NCBI RefSeq assembly: GCF_008802355.1
Contig: NZ_VZRA01000001.1
Span: forward strand, 800,525-864,524
From: Oryzomonas sagensis
Lineage (GTDB): Bacteria > Desulfobacterota > Desulfuromonadia > Geobacterales > Pseudopelobacteraceae
Length of the DNA stretch: 64,000 bases
Direction: 5' to 3'
Shown one piece after another: positions 59,629-64,000 of the stretch (positions are counted from its first letter, which is position 1; the number at the start of each line of letters is the position of its first letter). The translations under genes were made by a program, and so were the position numbers. A model generated the notes under the pieces. It saw nothing but the letters and a program-made list of their open reading frames with translations. It searched no databases and was not told where the DNA came from.

Positions 59629-61626
59629 TTACGGCGCGACAACCTCGAATGGCCGCATCATGTCGTTATCCTCGTGTGAGAGGATGTGGCAATGCCACAT
59701 ATAGATGCCGAGGCGGTCGAATTTTGCGCGGATGCGCACATATCCCCGATTGTTGGGATCCGGATTGCCATTCGGGTCCAGACCGCCCGGCGGGACCTTT
59801 ACCGTATCCTTCAAGCCTGTTTCGTTGCCGGTGACGGTATAGTTCCTGTCGAATTCGAAGTCAAGCGGCGTACGTCCGGCCGGGTCGGTATCCTTATTGA
59901 GTGCGGCATAGCGGGGCGGCAATCCGAGGGCGGCCGGGATGTAGCCGGTCAGGGTCCCCTTCTCCACGACCTCGAAGCCGACCAGGTGGAGGTGCATCGG
60001 ATGCATATCGACGGTGCCGTTGACGATGATCCAGTCCTCCACGGTATTCAAGACCGGTTTTTCCGTGATCGGGTCCGTAAAAAGGTTTCCGTTCAGGAGC
60101 AGGAGGTGGCGGTAGAAGAGGGTTCCCTCGCCGGCCGGATCATAATTGATGCCGAAGATATCGCGCAACTCCTGGAGATCGACGATACGGACGTTATCCG
60201 CAGCCGCCAGAGGCGTGTGCGGCCGGGAGGCGGTGGCCGCGCTGGTATCGGTGCCTGAAAGGGGTTTCGTCACCGTGAATTGCATGATCTTGCCGGTGGT
60301 CTTCGGATCGGGCGGGTTGCCGCCGGGGTAGGGGCCGTTGGCATTATTGCGCATGGTGATCTTGGTGCCGGGCGGCACCTTTGAGAAGTCGATGATGAGA
60401 TCGGCACGTTCGGCAAGCGCGAGCAGGATGCCGTTGTCCTCCGTGTCGCCCACGGTGGCGGGTGTCGGGAGCAGACCGCCTTCATTGCCGATCTGGGTGA
60501 TCATGCCTGCGGGGAGCGGGCTGCCGTTGGGAAGTTCGATCCACAGGTTGTAAAAGCGTGAATCGGAGCCGTTGAGCAGCCTGAAGCGATAGCGCCGTGG
60601 CTCGACCTCGAGCTTTGGCCAGACCTTCCCGTTTACCATGATGGTGTTGCCGAAAAACTCGGGAAGGGACGACAGAACAGGCCTACCGTTTGCGTCAACG
60701 ATCGGGAGATGGGTGTAGGGGTCGAGCAAGGGGGTTGTGGGGTAGGCGATGGAGCCGTCCTCGTAGAATGATTTGTCCTGAATGACCAGGGGAATCTCGT
60801 AGTTCCCCTTGGGCAGGTTGAGGCTGTCCTCGTAATTGTCCCTCAGGATATAAAAGGCGGCAAGCCCGGCGTAAACGTTGAGCCGGGTAATCCCCATGGC
60901 ATGGTCGTGGTACCACAGCGTGGTGCCCAATTGATCGTTGTCATAGGTATAGGTGACGGTATTCCCGGCCGGCCCACCCATGCCGTTGGCGGGAGCGTTC
61001 GGGTTGTTGGTGAACCAGTACAGCGGGTTTCCGTCAAAGCCTGACTGGGTGTGGCCGCCGTGGAGGTGGGGAACGATACGGATTTCCGGCTCTCCATTGT
61101 TGGTCCCGTCCAGCGTCGGATCAACGTACAGGAGGTGCTTCGTGAGCAGGTTGCCGGCAGCGTCACGGAGATCATTGATATATTTGACTACAACCTTTCT
61201 GCCCGATGTGTCGAGGGTCGAGCGGGCCTCGATGGTCGGCCCCAGGTATCCTGCGCTGAGGCCGTTCACAGAGTAGCCCCAGACCGTGCTTCGGACCGGC
61301 TTGCCGGTGTATGGATTCGTGAGTTCGCTGCCGTCACTATTCCTCAGCCCGAAATCATAGTCGGTGCTTTGCTGAGCCTTGACCACGTAAAAGTCGGATC
61401 CGGCGACGGATGTCGTGTCGGCGGTGGCCGCCGGGATGATCGGCAGGGGTGTGGCAAATTGTTGGAGCATCAATGGGTTGAGCGGGCTCTTCGAACCGGA
61501 AGCGGCGGAACGCGTCGAAATATTTGTGGTGTCGCCGTTGCATCCCCACATCATCAGGGCGCAGCCGGCAAGCAGTATGGAGCGATAGTACCGATACGCC
61601 CGGTGTGGCCATTTTCCCTTTGCCAT
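59629..61626 (-). CDS. Multicopper oxidase lipoprotein (CotA/bilirubin-oxidase-like)
   Basis: From ATG 61626 (GGGGAGG six nt upstream) the 665-aa precursor carries a lipoprotein-like signal (MMWGC). It has three cupredoxin domains with all four copper-binding blocks: PHLHGGHT, WYHDHAMG, HPMHLHL and WHCHILSHEDNDM. The last supplies the type 1 Cys and the type 3 His. Such enzymes oxidise metals or phenolics using O2. In an otherwise anaerobic lineage it may protect against copper or oxygen, or act in metal redox chemistry at the cell surface. Confidence 0.9.
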   Translation of the reverse strand: MAKGKWPHRAYRYYRSILLAGCALMMWGCNGDTTNISTRSAASGSKSPLNPLMLQQFATPLPIIPAATADTTSVAGSDFYVVKAQQSTDYDFGLRNSDGSELTNPYTGKPVRSTVWGYSVNGLSAGYLGPTIEARSTLDTSGRKVVVKYINDLRDAAGNLLTKHLLYVDPTLDGTNNGEPEIRIVPHLHGGHTQSGFDGNPLYWFTNNPNAPANGMGGPAGNTVTYTYDNDQLGTTLWYHDHAMGITRLNVYAGLAAFYILRDNYEDSLNLPKGNYEIPLVIQDKSFYEDGSIAYPTTPLLDPYTHLPIVDANGRPVLSSLPEFFGNTIMVNGKVWPKLEVEPRRYRFRLLNGSDSRFYNLWIELPNGSPLPAGMITQIGNEGGLLPTPATVGDTEDNGILLALAERADLIIDFSKVPPGTKITMRNNANGPYPGGNPPDPKTTGKIMQFTVTKPLSGTDTSAATASRPHTPLAAADNVRIVDLQELRDIFGINYDPAGEGTLFYRHLLLLNGNLFTDPITEKPVLNTVEDWIIVNGTVDMHPMHLHLVGFEVVEKGTLTGYIPAALGLPPRYAALNKDTDPAGRTPLDFEFDRNYTVTGNETGLKDTVKVPPGGLDPNGNPDPNNRGYVRIRAKFDRLGIYMWHCHILSHEDNDMMRPFEVVAP

Positions 61627-61801
61627 GTTGAACCTCCCCACTGTTTTTGTTGGATCGTAGAGGCGGGCCGAGGGCGTATCGCTTACACGACGCCCCCCAA
61701 CGCACTGATTTGGCGAGTACGTTTGCAGTTATCGGGCCCAAAAAAATAGATTAATAATAACCGGATGTTATCGGGATGTTTGCGCGAGGGGACGGGACGG
61801 T

Positions 61802-61907
61802 GCTGCAATAAACGTTGCAGCCGATGCGCGGCGAAACGTGTGGTCTAAGCCCGCGAGAGATGAGGGAAGAAGAGGATGTCAATATTTGTTGATTGTGCAA
61901 CAAATAT
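61802..61907. promoter_or_regulatory. Two perfect palindromes upstream of the multicopper oxidase
   Basis: GCTGCAA-TAAACG-TTGCAGC (61802-61821) has 7-bp arms. ATATTTGTTG-ATTGTG-CAACAAATAT (61882-61907) has perfect 10-bp arms, like a dimeric repressor site. The remaining 61.64-62.04 kb region holds no gene. A TTGACA on the minus strand overlaps the second palindrome, but no good -10 follows. Confidence 0.45.
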
Positions 61908-62046
61908 GGATAGGGGCGTTGCTGATGCGGCTAAATCACGAGAGGGGGATGGCGCCATGGGGGGGAGCGCTGCAACCGGCCGATAATGAACCGGTCTGCG
62001 ACATTGTGCCGTTTGTTGCGATACGGCCGCTACGGGATAAGGCGAG

Positions 62047-62898
62047 TCAAGAGACGTTGCTCTCCCCGGAGAGGCCGAGTATCCTGACGGCATTATCCCG
62101 TGTGGCCGCGGCAACGGTTTCCGGCGTGTTGTTTTTGGCCGCTGCGAGGGCGAGCAGGGTCTCGACCATCCAGGCCGGCTGGTTGGCGCTCCCCCGGTGG
62201 CCCTGGGGGGACAGGTCGGGGGCGTCGGTTTCCAGGACCAGCTGTTCCAGCGGGACCTCCCTGGCGAGGCGCAGGGGGCGCACCGCGCCTGGCCAGGTCA
62301 GGGTGCCGGAGAGGGAGATGAGGAAGCCGAGGCGGATAAACTCCCGCGCCATCTCCGGCGACCCGGAGAAGGCGTGCATGATCCCTCCCACCCGATCGGC
62401 CCGTTCCTCCCGCATGATCTGCACGGTCCGCTGGAAGGCCCGGCGGCAGTGCACCAGCACCGGGAGTCCCCGGGAGGCGGCCAGCCTGAGCTGCCCGCGG
62501 AATGCGGCTTCCTGGATTTCGAGGGGGACGGGGTACGTCGGGTCCAGGCCGATCTCGCCGATGGCAACGCTGCCGGCGGCCAGCCGGGCCAGGGCGGAGA
62601 GGGCGTCATCGTCCGCCAGAGCGGCATGCATGGGATGGATGCCGACGGCGGGCAGGATCTCATGGTGCGCTGCCGCCAATGCCCGGATCCGCTGCCAGCC
62701 GTCGGGATGCACCCCGGGCACCACGAACCGGGTCACCCCGGCCCGGCGCGCCGCCGCAAGCGCCTGGGGCAGGTGCGGGGCAAGCGGCTCCAGGTCCAGG
62801 TGGCAGTGGGTGTCGATCAATCCCGCGTGAGCTTCGGATTGCAAATATGGCTGATTCGGATACACTGGACTGCATTCTCCCGGAGCGCCCATGACCAA
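62047..62898 (-). CDS. TatD-family deoxyribonuclease
   Basis: TatD-type metal-dependent hydrolases act as 3'-5' exonucleases on damaged DNA. The protein (up to 283 aa) has the start motif LIDTHCHLD, VGIHPMH, IGEIGLD, PVLVHCRRA and LVLETDAPDLSPQGHRG, which give the complete His/Asp/Glu metal site. The true start is uncertain. The first ATG, 62898, lies inside the divergent glycosyltransferase start. GTG near 62865 (GGAGAA upstream) or TTG 62820, immediately before IDTHCHLD, would fit the domain boundary better. Confidence 0.9.
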   Translation of the reverse strand: MVMGAPGECSPVYPNQPYLQSEAHAGLIDTHCHLDLEPLAPHLPQALAAARRAGVTRFVVPGVHPDGWQRIRALAAAHHEILPAVGIHPMHAALADDDALSALARLAAGSVAIGEIGLDPTYPVPLEIQEAAFRGQLRLAASRGLPVLVHCRRAFQRTVQIMREERADRVGGIMHAFSGSPEMAREFIRLGFLISLSGTLTWPGAVRPLRLAREVPLEQLVLETDAPDLSPQGHRGSANQPAWMVETLLALAAAKNNTPETVAAATRDNAVRILGLSGESNVS

Positions 62899-63991
62899 CG
62901 ATCACCCCCCTGAACTCTCCATCATTGTGCCGGTTCTCAACGAGGCCGCCTACGTGGCGCCCCTGTTCGCCACCCTTGCCGCCCAACAGGGCATCCGTTT
63001 CGAATTGATCCTCTGCGACGGCGGTTCGGAGGACGGCACCCCCCAGCGGGCCGCCCGCCTGGCCCGGCAGGTGCCGTTTGCAACAGAGGTCGTCCCGGCG
63101 CCCCGCGGTCGCGGCCGCCAGATGAATGCCGGTGCCGTGGTTGCCCGCGCCGATACGCTGCTGTTTCTGCACGCCGATTCGACGTTCGCCGCGGCTGATG
63201 CCCTGGCCCGCGGAGTCGCGGCGCTGCGGGCCAGGCAGGCCGCCGCCGGGTGCCATGAGGTCGCCGGGCGTTTTGCCCTGCGTTTCCACCGGAGTGACGC
63301 CACGCCATCCCCGGCCTATTTCTTCTACGAGGCCAAGGCGCGCCTCGACCGCCCGGAGTGCATCCGGGGCGACCAGGGCTTCATGCTGCCCCGCCCGTTC
63401 TTCCGGTCTCTGGGCGGTTTTGACGAGCAGATGCCCTTTCTGGAGGACCTCCGCCTCGCGGATGCGGTGGCGGCGCGGTGCGACTGGCTGCTCCTCCCCG
63501 CCGAGATCGGCACCTCGGCCCGCCGCTTTGAAGCGGAAGGGCTGTGGGAGCGGCAGGTGCTGAACGCCATCATCGTCAACTGCCTGGTGGCCGGCTGGAC
63601 GGAGTTCTTCACCACCCTTTCCGGGCTGTACCGCTTCGACGCCTATACCGGCCGGCTCTCGCTCCACCCGATCCTGGACGGCATCCGCACCCTGCTCGCG
63701 TGCCGGTCGGGGGAGTGGCGCCGCTCCTTTTGGCGCATTACCGGCCGCCATGTGGCCGCCAACGCCTGGCAGATCTTCTTCTGGCTGGATACCCGCCGCG
63801 CCTTTTCCCGGGGGAAGGGGCCGGGAGAGGTTGCGCCTTGTTGGCTTCGGCTGTACGAGCGGCGCCTGAAGCCGCTCTTCGGCACCCTCCCCGCGGCCCT
63901 GGCGGCAGCAGGGTTGGTCCGGCTCTGGTTCGGCTTCATGCTCATGCGCCCTTTGCAGGGAGCGGCTACAAAAACCAGGCAAACAGGTTGA
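62891..63991 (+). CDS. Family 2 glycosyltransferase (TIGR04283-like)
   Basis: This 366-aa GT-A fold glycosyltransferase begins ELSIIVPVLNEAAYVAPLFA. The donor-binding ILCDGGSEDGT, the RGRGRQMNAGAVVARADTLL block and the acceptor-side LLFLHADSTF follow, matching from memory the TIGR04283 group; some members lie in arsenosugar clusters. The C-terminal part (about 230-366) has hydrophobic stretches that may tie it to the membrane. It is the last complete gene of the window. The sugar and acceptor are unknown. Confidence 0.85.
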   Translation: MTNDHPPELSIIVPVLNEAAYVAPLFATLAAQQGIRFELILCDGGSEDGTPQRAARLARQVPFATEVVPAPRGRGRQMNAGAVVARADTLLFLHADSTFAAADALARGVAALRARQAAAGCHEVAGRFALRFHRSDATPSPAYFFYEAKARLDRPECIRGDQGFMLPRPFFRSLGGFDEQMPFLEDLRLADAVAARCDWLLLPAEIGTSARRFEAEGLWERQVLNAIIVNCLVAGWTEFFTTLSGLYRFDAYTGRLSLHPILDGIRTLLACRSGEWRRSFWRITGRHVAANAWQIFFWLDTRRAFSRGKGPGEVAPCWLRLYERRLKPLFGTLPAALAAAGLVRLWFGFMLMRPLQGAATKTRQTG

Positions 63992-64000
63992 CCAGCTTCT

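Overview
The window looks like a chromosome segment of a Geobacter-type bacterium (order Geobacterales, Desulfuromonadota). The main reasons are a porin plus two multiheme c-type lipoprotein cytochromes built like an outer-membrane electron conduit, a GspN-type type II secretion operon, a T-box-controlled leuA, GC-rich core genes, and both a GTP- and an ATP-dependent PEP carboxykinase. The genus is an inference; nothing here fixes a species.

Layout. 0-11 kb: a type II secretion locus (gspC-D-E-F, then gspL-M-N) interrupted by a glucan phosphorylase gene; the pseudopilin genes gspG-K are not in the window. 11-16.3 kb: a housekeeping block (nadD, rsfS, rlmH, plsC, two small membrane proteins, ribonuclease J). 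16.4-20.8 kb: an AT-rich accessory island of four unrecognised or barely characterised genes. The first gene lies between two copies of a palindromic repeat, and the other three form a tight operon. One protein carries a clean HEPN-type R-x4-H motif, a second a degraded version of it, and a third is a DUF6236-like protein with a hydrophobic segment. This is the best candidate for an undescribed system. 21-23.9 kb: a large GAF/AAA+ sigma-54-type regulator with its own promoter.

23.9-28.3 kb: porin, 5-heme lipoprotein and a lipoprotein with 17 canonical CxxCH motifs plus several CxnCH variants, all on the minus strand. 28.5-30.5 kb: leuA behind a complete T-box leader (promoter, CUC specifier, T-box, terminator). 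30.6-32.3 kb: an HxlR regulator divergent from an NTF2-like protein and an azoreductase. 32.4-34.1 kb: an Ig-like lipoprotein and a VapBC-like toxin-antitoxin pair. 34.1-37.4 kb: livHMGF without a binding protein. 37.6-45.4 kb: DMT transporter, NifU-like protein, aspartase, TRL-like lipoprotein, tyrS, nitrilase-family amidase and ftsK.

45.5-54 kb: a YgbA-like protein and a ferredoxin-like protein (possibly nitrosative stress), a hybrid histidine kinase, a macro-domain protein, an EAL-HDOD protein and an ABC-F ATPase. 54.5-58.1 kb: tandem pckG and pckA. 58.1-64 kb: hypA, a small Ala/Pro-rich lipoprotein, a diheme lipoprotein, a multicopper oxidase, a TatD-family nuclease and a family-2 glycosyltransferase.

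Several families of intergenic inverted repeats are scattered between core genes. No rRNA, intact tRNA, CRISPR array or transposase gene was seen.
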